Below, piece after piece: positions 44,424-53,760 of a stretch of 64,000 nucleotides of DNA. The stretch is from JAWWPG01 sp963820035 (GTDB lineage: Bacteria; Actinomycetota; Actinomycetes; Propionibacteriales; Nocardioidaceae), in NCBI GenBank assembly GCA_963820035.1, contig CAWFYK010000001.1, positions 372,001 through 436,000 of the forward strand. Direction: 5' to 3'. A program made the translations under genes and the position numbers. A model generated the notes under the pieces. That model saw only the letters and a list, made by a program, of their open reading frames with translations, searched no databases and was not told the origin of the DNA. Every line of letters starts with the position of its first letter. The first letter of the stretch is position 1.

Positions 44424-45879
44424 TACGACAGTCGTAGATCGTTACCGGGGCGCCAGGTGTGGCGTGTGAGCTCGGTTGGTCGGTACGGCGTGTCATCGGG
44501 TGTGGGTGCGGCCACCGCGTCAGCATCGGTTGTTTGTGAGGACAAAAGACGCCGCGGCGGTGGCCGCGGCACACAGCGTATCTGTTGATCGGTGGCAGCG
44601 ATCGTTCTCCGAGGTGGTCGATCTGATCGCGCCGCGGTTCGCCCGCCACGAGCCGTTGCGGCATGCCGCCGGGCTGATCGAGGGCATGGTGTCGGGGCTG
44701 GACCGCAAGAACTGCTGGACGATCGCCGAGCACCGTGGCCAGCAGAGCCCGCATGGGTTGCAGCATCTGCTGTCGCGGGCGAAGTGGGACGCCGACGCGG
44801 TCCGTGACGATCTGCGCCGCTATGTGGTCGACCATTTCGGCGACCCGGATGCGGTCCTTGTGCTCGACGAGACCGGCGACCTGAAGAAGGGCAGCCACAG
44901 TGTGGGGGTGCAACGCCAGTACACCGGCACCGCTGGGCGGATCGAGAACGCCCAGGTCGCGGTCTACCTGACCTACGCCGCACCGGCCGGGCACGCGTTG
45001 ATCGACCGGGCGCTGTACCTGCCCAAGTCGTGGACCGACGACCGTGACCGGTGCGCCGCGGCCGGCGTGCCGGACGAAACGCAGTTCGCGACCAAGCCGG
45101 CGTTGGCCGCGGCGATGGTCACCCGTGCCGTGCAGGCGGAAGTGCCGTGTGCGTGGGTGGCCGGTGACGAGGTCTACGGCGCCGACCCCACACTGCGCAA
45201 GACCATCCGCAGACACGGCTTGGGCTATGTGCTGCAGGTCGCGGCCAACCGGCAGGTGTCTACCGGAGCCGGCCCGGTCCGGGTCGACCAACTCCCCGAC
45301 CTGATCCCACCCGAGGCGTGGCAGCGCTACTCCGCAGGCGCCGGAAGCAAGGGCCACCGCTGGTACTCGTGGGCGTGGTTCGCCATCGAACCCGAAGACG
45401 ACGCCGACACCGGGATCCAACATGTGCTGATCCGCCGCAACGACTCCACCGGGGAGCTGGCCTACCACCGCTGCTACAGCCCCCGCCCGGTCCCCCTGCA
45501 GACACTGGTTCGGGTGGCCGGGCAGCGGTGGCGGATCGAGGAGTCCTTCCAAGCCGCCAAGACCCTGACAGGACTGGACCAGCACCAGGTCCGACGCTGG
45601 ACCTCCTGGCACCGCTGGACCACCCTGGCCATGCTCGCCCACGCGTTCCTCGCCGTCGCCACAGCCACCGAACGACGCCACGTCCCCACACCACAAGGGC
45701 TCATCGAGCTCACCGTCAACGAGTTCCGGCGGCTCTTCGACGCCCTGCTCCTCCACGCCCGACATCCCCTCACCAGCCTGCTGGCCTGGTCACAATGGCG
45801 ACGACGACATCAACACCGCGCCCGCGAATGCCACTACAGACGACGAGAGAACCAATGATCACGAACTACGGCTGTCGTA
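44424..45879 (+). mobile_element. IS701-family insertion sequence, 1456 bp
   Basis: Terminal inverted repeats TACGACAGTCGTAGATCGT (44424-44442) and its near-complement at 45861-45879 match at 17 of 19 positions. A 4-bp target duplication CTAG lies on both sides (44420-44423, 45880-45883), as expected for IS701 elements, which favour YTAR targets. It carries one full-length transposase gene and looks intact, so it may be recent. Confidence 0.9.
44476..45858 (+). CDS. IS701-family DDE transposase
   Basis: Up to 460 aa. Catalytic residues are in VLVLDETGDLKKG (Asp), WVAGDEVYGADP (Asp) and QRWRIEESFQAAK (Glu). The family start is probably nearer DRWQRSFSEVVDLIAPRFAR; the first 45 residues are poorly protein-like, so an internal GTG start (around 44536 or later) is possible. 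It ends 21 bases before the right end of the element. Confidence 0.88.
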   Translation: MVGTACHRVWVRPPRQHRLFVRTKDAAAVAAAHSVSVDRWQRSFSEVVDLIAPRFARHEPLRHAAGLIEGMVSGLDRKNCWTIAEHRGQQSPHGLQHLLSRAKWDADAVRDDLRRYVVDHFGDPDAVLVLDETGDLKKGSHSVGVQRQYTGTAGRIENAQVAVYLTYAAPAGHALIDRALYLPKSWTDDRDRCAAAGVPDETQFATKPALAAAMVTRAVQAEVPCAWVAGDEVYGADPTLRKTIRRHGLGYVLQVAANRQVSTGAGPVRVDQLPDLIPPEAWQRYSAGAGSKGHRWYSWAWFAIEPEDDADTGIQHVLIRRNDSTGELAYHRCYSPRPVPLQTLVRVAGQRWRIEESFQAAKTLTGLDQHQVRRWTSWHRWTTLAMLAHAFLAVATATERRHVPTPQGLIELTVNEFRRLFDALLLHARHPLTSLLAWSQWRRRHQHRARECHYRRRENQ

Positions 45880-46030
45880 CTAGGAGCCAACCCGCGCTCA
45901 CGTACGGGACGTGCGTGCGAACTGCGGCCGCGACGCGCTCCAAGAGCTCCAACGGATCTTGGCCCCGCGCACAGATTCGTGCGACTCGGTCAACGAGCCG
46001 GCCGTCTCTTCTCCGGGACCCACTGTCCAT

Positions 46031-46402
46031 GGTCACACCATGGAAGGCGTCCCTAGGGTCTGCAGTGAAGGCTGGGAAGGGGCCCCGGAGGTGCGTCCCC
46101 GGAGACAGTTGGACTGCCGCCACGCTCACAGCACTCGATTCCGTGCTGAACATCTCCAGCTGCTCGAGCCTGAACGGTCTTCAGCGCACCAAGAAGACGG
46201 GCGAATAGCCCGTGCGGTGACGAGGACCGAGTCGAGTATGAGCTCATGCCATGCGACCGCGTTCATCAAGTCCCCGGAGCGGTGATCGGTGCCCCGACGA
46301 GACCAGGACGTGCTGGGGCACGGTCGGCCTGTGGGACGGCGTGGTCAAGCGGCTCTGCTCGTGGCCGTCTTGCTTGCGGTGCTCGGTGGACGTAGCTCGG
46401 CG
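46031..46402. other. Stretch without recognisable gene between two pseudogenes
   Basis: About 370 bases between the start of the LuxR pseudogene and the end of the alpha/beta hydrolase pseudogene. It presumably holds the old promoter of the LuxR gene. No coding frame, repeat or hairpin here that I would defend. Confidence 0.45.
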
Positions 46403-47194
46403 TCAGCGGGCTCGGCCACAGAAGGCGCGAACTGCCGTGTTTGAACTCGTGTGGTCGCTCCAAGTTGCACATATGGCCAGCCCCGGGAATGACGACGAGC
46501 TTCGCGTGCGGGATCAGCCGCGTGAACTCATGCGCCACGCTCAGTGGAGACCGAACGTCGAGCTCGCCCCACACGAGGAGGGTCGGGACGCGATACGCGG
46601 CAGTACGTCGCGAAGGTCGGCCTGGGCCATGGCGGACAGAGCGTTCTTCAAGCTGTTCGGGCGGACGTCGGCGGCTACTGCGTCGAGCAATTCGATGAGG
46701 TCACGTGGCGGCTTGGCTGCGAAGAGCCCCGGGAAAGTCGGGCCGGAGCCGTCCGAGCGTGCCCTCAGCATGCGCTGGGCGTCGGCGACTCGAGCGCGAA
46801 GTTCATCTCCGGGCAGCGATCCCTTCCAACCGGCGTAGGTGTCAGCGAGCGTGAGGGTCGCCACCAGTTCGGGTCGCCGGCGGTAGAGCTCAAGAACGAT
46901 GGTGCCGCCCCAAGACAATCCGCAGACGTGTGCAGGCACACTGAGCGCCTCCAGGAGCGCCGCCAGCGCGGCCGCGTATCCGGCCAGCCCGAAGTCCGCC
47001 GGCACGTCCGAGGACCGGCCGGCTCCCGGCTCGTCCCAAGCGATGACCGTGAAATCATCGGTGAGTCCGGTGATCTGCGGGCGCCACCCCCGCGCATCTC
47101 CGGCTGCGCCGTGGACCATCACCAGGCGCGGTCCGTCGCCCGCCTGGTCCTAGGCGACGTCCAGTTCGCCTGCCTGAATCCAATGCGTGTTCAT
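46403..47194 (-). pseudogene. Alpha/beta hydrolase with a nonsense codon and two frameshifts
   Basis: ATG 47194 starts MNTHWIQAGELDVA, then TAG at 47150-47152 where a Tyr codon would fit. It continues RLVMVHGAAGDARGWRPQIT, WDEPGAGRSSD and the nucleophile elbow VCGLSWGGTIVLELY. Near 46560 one base is missing: the next frame gives VPTLLVWGELDVRSPLS and IPGAGHMCNLERPHEF with the catalytic Asp and His. Near 46440 an extra A shifts the end; correcting it gives NTAVRAFCGRAR and a stop at 46403. All catalytic residues survive, so decay is recent. Confidence 0.75.
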
Positions 47195-47525
47195 CGCGCC
47201 AACGATTGCCTCATCGCCCAGGGGCCTTGCCTCTCAACGCCGTCCGCGCAGGAAATGGGAACACTGTGTGCGGGGCGGATCGGTGCTTGAACCTCGCACC
47301 ACCCGTACTGCGGTTGATCTCCACCAGATGGTCGCGCGGCGGGCGTCTCCTCAGTATGCGCCCGGACTCGGTGTGCGTCACGACGATGTTCAGTCGCGCC
47401 GAATGCCTGTCGCCTTGGATATTCCCCGGCGTTACGCACGGGGTGACGCGCCGAGAAGACGTGAGGTCGACGTAGACTCGTCGGCCAACGACGCGGTGGG
47501 TTCCACGCGGGACAGGGGAGGCGAG
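47195..47525. other. Intergenic region upstream of the DUF4242 gene
   Basis: About 330 bases between the start of the hydrolase pseudogene (minus strand) and the DUF4242 gene (plus strand). As a divergent region it should hold promoters for both, but I see no clear -35/-10 pair or dyad, and no coding frame I trust. Confidence 0.4.
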
Positions 47526-47795
47526 ATGCCGATCTTCATGGTCGAACGAGACTACGCAGAAGCGCTCGAGGGCGTCGCTGCGGTAGCCGATGGCATTAAC
47601 CGGATCAACGACGAGGAGGATGTGCGTTGGCTGTATTCGTTCCTTTCGGCGGACAAGCGCAAGACGTACTGCCTGTACGAAGCCCCGTCCCCGGAGGCGA
47701 TCCGGGTCGCTGCTGAGCGAGCCGGTCTGCCGGCCGATGAGATCATCGAGGTGACGGAGCGGCTTCTCCCCAACGGGGCGTCTGCTCCGATCTGA
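47526..47795 (+). CDS. DUF4242-domain protein (SCO4226-like)
   Basis: 89 aa from ATG 47526, with GGGGAGG upstream. The family pattern is clear: MPIFMVERDYAEALEG at the start, VRWLYSFLSADKRKTYCLYE in the middle, PSPEAIRVAAERAGLPADEI near the end. Small ferredoxin-like fold proteins of this family include a nickel-binding Streptomyces protein; metal binding here is only a possibility. Eight bases separate it from the LuxR-family gene, so the two are probably cotranscribed. Confidence 0.8.
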   Translation: MPIFMVERDYAEALEGVAAVADGINRINDEEDVRWLYSFLSADKRKTYCLYEAPSPEAIRVAAERAGLPADEIIEVTERLLPNGASAPI

Positions 47796-47803
47796 CCGGC
47801 GTT

Positions 47804-50719
47804 GTGCCCAGCATGCCGACGTGGCCCCTCCCGCCGTTGCCCTCTCGCGTCGCGTCCGCTCGCGACGTGCCCCTCGTCGGCAGACGCCGAGAGCTCACCA
47901 CGATGGAGGAGGTCTGGGCCGAGGTCGAATGCGGCCGCCCGCAGCTGGTGTTCGTTGGCGGCGAGCCGGGTGCCGGCAAGAGCCGACTGGTCGCCGAGGT
48001 CGCGGGCGCGCTGCACGACGAAGGCATTGCGGTCCTAGTCGGGACCTCGGCCCGGGAAACTGGGGTGCCCTACCAACCATTCGCCGAGCTGCTCGACCAG
48101 CTCTTCGAGAGCTGTCCACCCGGGAGCCTGGACGCCCTGCTCGACCGGCACAGCGACCAGCTGAGACGGCTGTCGACCGAGGTCGTCCGGCACCTGTCCG
48201 GCCCCGAGGAGCTTGCCGCCGGCACCGGGGAGCAACGGCGCGACCTCTTCGAAGCCGTGTCCGGGTTGTTGGCGCGGCTGGCGGAGCAACGGCCCCTCGC
48301 CCTGGTGCTCGAGGACCTCCACTGGGCGCAGCTGCCCACTCTGGCCCTGCTCGAGCACGTGGTCCGGACCGCGGCCGATGCTCGCATGGTGGTGCTGGTG
48401 ACGCTGCGCACGACCCTGCCGGACCGTTCGGACGAGCTCGCCATGCGGGTGGCCGAGTTGCATCGTCTCGAGGGGGTTCGGCGACTCGACCTGGGCGGGC
48501 TGGACACCTCGGCGGTGATCGAGTATCTGGTGCTGCACGGCGGCCTCAGCGAGCGCGAGGCGAGGGCACCTGCGGTGCTGTTGCGCGATCGTACGGGTGG
48601 TAACCCGTTCTTCCTGCGCGAGCTCTGGGCCGACCTGCAGCACCGCGGTGGCGTCTCGGCGCTGCGCTCGTCGCAGCGCGTTCCCCTGTCGATCAGCGAC
48701 AGCCTGGAAGAACGGATCGCGCGCCTGGAGGATCGGCTGCGCCCCGTCCTCGAGCTGGCGGCAGTGCTCGGCGACGAGTTCGACCTGGCGATGCTCGTCG
48801 CGGCGAGCGAGACCGATCGCACGACGACGATGGACTTCGTCGACGCGGCGGTGGCGCTCGGGTTCGTCGAGCCCGTCGAGTCGCCGGGTGCCCAATACTG
48901 CTTCGTGCACGCACTCGCGCGACAGGCGGTGCTGGATCGCACGCCACCCTCGCGGCTGGCCCTCCTGAACGCGCGGGCCGGCGAGGCGCTCGAGCGGTTG
49001 CCCCGGCAGAACGCACTGGTACCCCGGTTGGCCCATCACTTCCTCGCAGCGCAGTTCCTCGGCTTTCACGACCAGGCGCTGCGACACACGCGTGAGGCGG
49101 GTCGGCTAGCGGAGAGGAGCCTGGCGTTCGAGGAGGCCGCAGGCTGGTTCGAGCGCGCTGCCTCGCTGCCCGAATGCGACCCGGAGGACCGGGCGCAACT
49201 GCTTCTCGCTGCCGCGATAGACCACGTTCGCGCCTGCAGCTTCCCGCGCGCCCGAGCGATCTACGAGGAGCTGGCCACCACGAGTGGGCCTGACGTGCAG
49301 CTGGCCGCGGCGTTGGGGTTCGAGGACGCCACGTGGCGACCTGGCGTCAACGGGATCCGGGCGGCCGACCTTCTCTCGGCGGCGGTGGAGGCGGGCAACC
49401 TGGACCCTGACGACGCGCGACACGTGCGGGCACTCGGGAGCCTGGGACGGGCCCTGGCGCTCGCCGGGGAGATGTCGGAGGCTCGTCGGGTCGGAAACCG
49501 GGCCATCGATCTGGCCCGGCAGAGAGGGGACGACGAGACGATGGCGCACGTGCTGACCGCCAGCCTGTGGCACGGGATCACACCGGATCTGGCCGAGCAG
49601 CAACTGGAACGCAGCGCCGAGATCTCGCGCATGTCGCGTGCGGCGCAGGACTACGAGACCCTCGGGGCCGCGCTCAACTTCCGCGCTACGGCGAGCTATG
49701 TGCTCGGTCGGCCGGACGACTTGCGGGGGGCCATCGAGGACGCGCGGAGCGCCGTGGAGCATACGGGTCTGCCCTACTACCGATTCATCTTCTGCGGCCA
49801 CTCCCATGCCGTCGCCTTCCTGCGCGGCGACTTCGCGGGCGCGGAACACTGGGCCCAGGAGACGCTGAAGTACACAGAGACGTTCGGCGACGAGGTTGCC
49901 GAGGGGCCGCACTCGGTGCAGATGTTCATGGTGCACCGCGAGACCGGTGCCCTGGACAGGTTCGGCACGCTTCTCGACGGCACCGAGACGTTCACCGCAC
50001 GCTGGGTTCCCGGACTGCTCGCGCTGTACACGGAGGTCGGACAGAAGACGGGCATGCGCCGTGCGCTCCGCCACATGCTTGATCGCGAGCTCACCGATCG
50101 CAGCGATGAGGCCCAGTGGCCGATGGAGCTGGTCTTCCTCACCGAGGCTGCGCTCGCCCTGAACGACGCCGAGACGGCTCGAATCCTGCAGCCGCTGCTC
50201 GCGGCCTACCAGGGGATGAATCTCGTCTCGGGGACCATGGTCGCGACCTTCGGCAGCGCGGACCGGTACCTCGGCCGCGTCGCGGCGCTGTTGGGCGACG
50301 TCGCAACTGCCGAGCGACATCTCGAGGTGGCCCTCGAGATGGACCAGCGGATGCGCTCCGCGGTGCACACAGCCGAGACCCTGGGGCAGCTGGCCCTGCT
50401 CGCGGACGCGACCGGGCGGCGCGAGCGCGCGCAGGCGCTGGCCCGGGAGGCACTGGACCTGGCAGAGGAGAACGGTCAACGTCGCGTGGCCCGCGCGCTT
50501 GCGACACTGGTCCCCGGGGACCGACCCGAAGGGCTCACCGAGCGCGAGATCGACGTGCTCCGCCTGCTGGTTGCCGGCCTGAGCAACCAACAGATCGGCA
50601 CTCGGCTGCACATCAGTGCCAACACCGCGGCCAACCACGTGCGCAGCATCCTCATCAAGACCGGGACCGCGAACCGAACGCAGGCCGCGATCTACGCCGC
50701 CCAGCACGGGCTCGACTGA
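47804..50719 (+). CDS. LAL-type LuxR regulator with AAA ATPase domain, 971 aa
   Basis: Large ATP-binding LuxR regulator. An N-terminal AAA_16-type ATPase follows LVGRRREL (Walker A VGGEPGAGKSRLV at residues 51-63; Walker B ALVLEDLHWAQ). The long middle is helical and TPR-like. A C-terminal LuxR HTH closes it (GLTEREIDVLRLLVAGLSNQ, HISANTAANHVRSILIKTG). GTG 47804 is the longest start; ATG 47813 is also possible. Proteins of this type activate catabolic or secondary-metabolite genes in response to a ligand. The FAD oxidoreductase gene downstream is the obvious candidate target. Confidence 0.87.
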   Translation: MPSMPTWPLPPLPSRVASARDVPLVGRRRELTTMEEVWAEVECGRPQLVFVGGEPGAGKSRLVAEVAGALHDEGIAVLVGTSARETGVPYQPFAELLDQLFESCPPGSLDALLDRHSDQLRRLSTEVVRHLSGPEELAAGTGEQRRDLFEAVSGLLARLAEQRPLALVLEDLHWAQLPTLALLEHVVRTAADARMVVLVTLRTTLPDRSDELAMRVAELHRLEGVRRLDLGGLDTSAVIEYLVLHGGLSEREARAPAVLLRDRTGGNPFFLRELWADLQHRGGVSALRSSQRVPLSISDSLEERIARLEDRLRPVLELAAVLGDEFDLAMLVAASETDRTTTMDFVDAAVALGFVEPVESPGAQYCFVHALARQAVLDRTPPSRLALLNARAGEALERLPRQNALVPRLAHHFLAAQFLGFHDQALRHTREAGRLAERSLAFEEAAGWFERAASLPECDPEDRAQLLLAAAIDHVRACSFPRARAIYEELATTSGPDVQLAAALGFEDATWRPGVNGIRAADLLSAAVEAGNLDPDDARHVRALGSLGRALALAGEMSEARRVGNRAIDLARQRGDDETMAHVLTASLWHGITPDLAEQQLERSAEISRMSRAAQDYETLGAALNFRATASYVLGRPDDLRGAIEDARSAVEHTGLPYYRFIFCGHSHAVAFLRGDFAGAEHWAQETLKYTETFGDEVAEGPHSVQMFMVHRETGALDRFGTLLDGTETFTARWVPGLLALYTEVGQKTGMRRALRHMLDRELTDRSDEAQWPMELVFLTEAALALNDAETARILQPLLAAYQGMNLVSGTMVATFGSADRYLGRVAALLGDVATAERHLEVALEMDQRMRSAVHTAETLGQLALLADATGRRERAQALAREALDLAEENGQRRVARALATLVPGDRPEGLTEREIDVLRLLVAGLSNQQIGTRLHISANTAANHVRSILIKTGTANRTQAAIYAAQHGLD

Positions 50720-50728
50720 CCCTGTCCT

Positions 50729-50774
50729 CAGCCCGATCTGGGCGCCCGACTGGTCAGACCTGACTATCGGGCTG
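50729..50774. terminator. Stem-loop after the LAL regulator gene
   Basis: Perfect 9-bp arms CAGCCCGAT (50729-50737) and ATCGGGCTG (50766-50774) with an inner GTCAG/CTGAC pairing, 10 bases past the stop. There is no T-run, as is common for high-GC terminators. It also lies in the 140-bp upstream region of the FAD oxidoreductase gene, so it could be the LAL regulator's binding site instead. Confidence 0.4.
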
Positions 50775-50861
50775 CCCGCACAACAGAGTCAGATCCGGTC
50801 ATGACCGCGGCACCGTCACGCTCCTACGTTGGGTGAACAAAGCCATCCCGAGGAGGAGCAC

Positions 50862-52241
50862 ATGACCAGCCTGACCGAAAGTGCGGTCCAGCTACGAGGA
50901 CGACTCAGCGGCGAATTGGTCGGCGCGAGCGACCCCGGCTACGACCAGGCGCGAGCGGTGTTCAACGCGATGATCGACCGGAACCCCGAACTGATCGCAC
51001 GCTGCACAAGCGTGAGCGACGTTCAACAGGTACTCGCGTACGGACAGGCAGCCGACGCTCCCATCGTCGTCCGCGGAGGCGGGCACAGCGCGCCCGGGTT
51101 CGGCACCGCCGACGGCGCCATCGTCATCGACCTATCACCGATGCAGTCGATCGAGGTGGACCCGGACCGCCGTACAGCGCGGGTCCAGGGAGGTGCCACC
51201 TGGGGCACGGTCGACACCGCGACCCACGCACACGGGCTGGCCACGCCGGCGGGCATCATCTCCACCACTGGGGTCGGCGGCCTCACCCTCGGGGGCGGGC
51301 ACGGCTACCTGTCTCGCAAGTACGGCCTGACGATCGACAACCTGATCGAGGCAGAAGTCGTGCTGGCTGACGGCCGGGTGGTCACGGCCTCGGAGTCCGC
51401 ACACCCCGACCTGTTCTGGGCTTTGCGCGGCGGAGGAGGCAACTTCGGAGTCGTCACGTCGTTCACCTATCGCCTGCACCCGGTGCGCAACGTGATCTGC
51501 GGTCCCACCGCCTGGCCGGTGTCCGAGACGAAGAACGTGCTGTCGTGGTACCGCGAATTCATGCCCGCACAGGACGACGACCTCTACGGCTTCTTCGCGG
51601 TCATGACCGTGCCGCCGGCCGACGCCTTCCCCGAGGCCTTCCACATGCACAAGGCCTGTGCCGTCGTGTGGTGCTACCTCGGCGATCCGGCCGACGCCGA
51701 GGAAGCCCTGGCGCCGATCCGAGCCATGGAGCCGGCCTTCGACGGGATCGGTGAGGCCCCCTACCCCGGCCTGCAGTCGTCCTTCGACCCGCTGTACCCG
51801 CCCGGCCTTCAGTCCTACTGGCGCGGTGACTTCTTCGGCACCCTCCCCGACGCTGCCGTCGACGCACACGCCCACTTCGCCGAGCAGATGCCGACGATGC
51901 TCTCGACCATGCACCTCTACCCAGTGGACGGAGCCGTGAACCGAGTGCCGGGTGACGCCACCGCGTGGGCCTACCGCGACGTCACCTACTCGCAGGTGAT
52001 CCTCGGCGCGGACCCCGACCCCGCGAACGCCGATGCCGTCAAGAAGTGGGCGATCGACTACTCCAACGCCACCCACCCTCACTCGGCCGGCGGCGGCTAC
52101 GTCAACTTCATGATGGACGAGGGCCGGGAGCGGATTCAGGCCACCTACCGCGACAACTACGCACGACTCGTCCGGATCAAGGCCGAGTACGACCCAGCCA
52201 ACGTGTTTCACGTCAACCAGAACATCCGTCCCGGGAGCTGA
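50862..52241 (+). CDS. Berberine-bridge-enzyme-type FAD-linked oxidoreductase
   Basis: 459 aa from ATG 50862, with AGGAGGAG seven bases upstream. FAD_binding_4 domain: VVRGGGHSAPGFGTADGAIV (the His of GGGHS is the usual covalent FAD site), TTGVGGLTLGGGHGYLSRKY and DLFWALRGGGGNFGVVTSF. A BBE C-terminal segment follows (GGGYVNFMMDEGRERIQATY; YDPANVFHVNQNI). Such enzymes oxidise sugars, alkaloids or polyketide intermediates. Substrate unknown; the upstream giant regulator suggests inducible expression. Confidence 0.88.
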   Translation: MTSLTESAVQLRGRLSGELVGASDPGYDQARAVFNAMIDRNPELIARCTSVSDVQQVLAYGQAADAPIVVRGGGHSAPGFGTADGAIVIDLSPMQSIEVDPDRRTARVQGGATWGTVDTATHAHGLATPAGIISTTGVGGLTLGGGHGYLSRKYGLTIDNLIEAEVVLADGRVVTASESAHPDLFWALRGGGGNFGVVTSFTYRLHPVRNVICGPTAWPVSETKNVLSWYREFMPAQDDDLYGFFAVMTVPPADAFPEAFHMHKACAVVWCYLGDPADAEEALAPIRAMEPAFDGIGEAPYPGLQSSFDPLYPPGLQSYWRGDFFGTLPDAAVDAHAHFAEQMPTMLSTMHLYPVDGAVNRVPGDATAWAYRDVTYSQVILGADPDPANADAVKKWAIDYSNATHPHSAGGGYVNFMMDEGRERIQATYRDNYARLVRIKAEYDPANVFHVNQNIRPGS

Positions 52242-52251
52242 CGAGGCAGTC

Positions 52252-52476
52252 ATGTCACTGGAAATCGTCAGCTGCCCGGAGTGCGGACTGGCAGCCGAGG
52301 TGACGCGCCGCGACTGGCTCGATTCAACCGCCGGGCCAGTCGAACACGTCTACCTCCGCTGCGTGCAACGCCACTGGTTCCTGATGCCCGCCGAAGATGT
52401 TGCCGGTATACGTGCCGGATCCCCATCGGACAGCCGCCCGTTGCGGAAACGCTCAGAAACCCCGACGTCCAAGTAG
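52252..52476 (+). CDS. Small protein with CPxC zinc-ribbon-like motif
   Basis: 74 aa from ATG 52252, ten bases after the oxidoreductase stop. CPECG at residues 8-12 pairs with LRCVQRHWFLMP, giving a possible Cys3His metal site. The tail is basic and unstructured. Probably cotranscribed with the oxidoreductase. No family recognised. Bases 52477-52653 up to the IS element hold nothing I can name. Confidence 0.5.
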   Translation: MSLEIVSCPECGLAAEVTRRDWLDSTAGPVEHVYLRCVQRHWFLMPAEDVAGIRAGSPSDSRPLRKRSETPTSK

Positions 52477-52686
52477 TTCGACAAACACCGACGACACAGG
52501 TCGGAGGGGATCTGGCCGCGGGGAGAGCCATGCTCGACCAGGACAGGCGCCGCCGCCGATCCTGTTCCTGCAGTGTGGCGCACATGTCATAGCCGTGTTC
52601 GCCGAGTGGACAAGGCTCAGGGCCGGCCGAGTTCCCGAGCGATACGCGGAACCTGTCAACCTTTTTGAGACACGTTCTTGAGATAA

Positions 52687-53760
52687 CTACTGTGCCGGTT
52701 CCTCCTTCTGTTCGGGTTTGTTGATCCAGACGGTGCCGGGCAGCCGGGGCGGCTGGGGTGGCATGCGGACGAACCTCTCGGGGTGGGCTTGGTAGGCGGC
52801 GTCGAGGACGCGGCTGCGTGCCTGACGGATCGCGGGGGCTCGGCCGTAGTGGACGTCGGCCGGGGTGTGCAGGCCGATACCGGAGTGGCGGTGCTCGTGG
52901 GCGTACCAGCGGAAGAAGCTGTCGCAGAAGACCCGGGCGTCCTCGATGCTCCCGAACCGGTCGGGGAAGTCAGGCCGGTATTTCAGGGTCTTGAACTGTG
53001 CTTCGGAGTACGGGTTGTCGTTCGACACGTGGGGCCGGCTGTGGCTCTTGGTGACGCCGAGATCGGCGAGCAGGAACGCGACCGGCTTGGACGCCATCGA
53101 CGAGCCACGGTCGGCATGGAGGGTGAGTTGGTTTCGGTCGACGTGTTGCTGGCGGACCGCGCTGGTGATGAGCCGCTCGGCCAGGGTCGCGGACTCCCGG
53201 TGGGCGACCATCCAGCCGACCGGGTAGCGGGAGAAGATGTCCAGGATCACGTACAGGTAGAAGTAGGTCCACTTCGACGGACCGTGCAGCTTCGTGATGT
53301 CCCACGACCACACAGTGTTCGGTGCCGACGCGACGAGCTCGGGCTTGACCTTGGCCGGATGGGTGGCGTGGCGCCGCCGGTCGCCGGTCTCGCCGCGTTC
53401 GCGCAGCAGCCGATACATCGTCGACTCGCTGCACAGATAGGTGCCCTCGTCGAGCAGTGTCGCGTAGACGGTCGCTGGGGCGGCATCGGCGAACCGCTCG
53501 CAGTGCAGCACCTGGATCACCCTCTCGCGCTCGTCGAAGGTCAACGCCCTGGGCTGCTGTTGGCCGCCACCGCGCCGTCGCGGAGGTGCCACGGACGGCG
53601 GCGGCTCGGATGCCTGCCCGGACGGCGGCTGGGCCGCCGGGCGGACACGGTAGTAGCTGGCGCGCGCCACGCCGACCGCTTCGCAGGCGGCCTTCGCACC
53701 GACCAGGGGGACCAGCTCGTCGACCGCCGCGTCGACGGCGTTGGTGATCAGGGCGGTCAC
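52687..53760 (-). CDS. IS3-family transposase orfB (DDE integrase)
   Basis: 357 aa from GTG 53760. Domains: HTH_21-like N-terminal region (QVLHCERFADAAPATVYATL, SESTMYRLLRERGE) and rve integrase core with Asp in VWSWDITKLHGPSKWTYFYL, Asp in LTLHADRGSSMASKPVAFLL and Glu in NPYSEAQFKTLKYRPDFP. GTGA overlaps the orfA stop; expression as a fused OrfAB by frameshift is usual for the family, but I cannot identify the slip site with certainty. Confidence 0.9.
   Translation of the reverse strand: MTALITNAVDAAVDELVPLVGAKAACEAVGVARASYYRVRPAAQPPSGQASEPPPSVAPPRRRGGGQQQPRALTFDERERVIQVLHCERFADAAPATVYATLLDEGTYLCSESTMYRLLRERGETGDRRRHATHPAKVKPELVASAPNTVWSWDITKLHGPSKWTYFYLYVILDIFSRYPVGWMVAHRESATLAERLITSAVRQQHVDRNQLTLHADRGSSMASKPVAFLLADLGVTKSHSRPHVSNDNPYSEAQFKTLKYRPDFPDRFGSIEDARVFCDSFFRWYAHEHRHSGIGLHTPADVHYGRAPAIRQARSRVLDAAYQAHPERFVRMPPQPPRLPGTVWINKPEQKEEPAQ

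Larger units (their letters stand above)
43993..46030 (-). pseudogene. LuxR-type regulator gene, split by IS701-family element and 3'-truncated
   Basis: The N-terminal part lies right of the IS (ATG 46030: DGRLVDRVARICARGQDPLE then VRTHVPYVSAGWLL). The rest lies left of it (ITGVYEEGVPREAHLALIQV; RWSRIYQPAGFGDELRTVF; WYTPREVDLLARLSPHVAHG). Removing the IS and one CTAG copy restores a continuous frame: AGWLL joins VDPDTLLITG. The GAF-like sensor region is typical of LuxR-family HTH regulators, but the HTH itself is missing because the gene is also cut near 43992. Confidence 0.75.
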
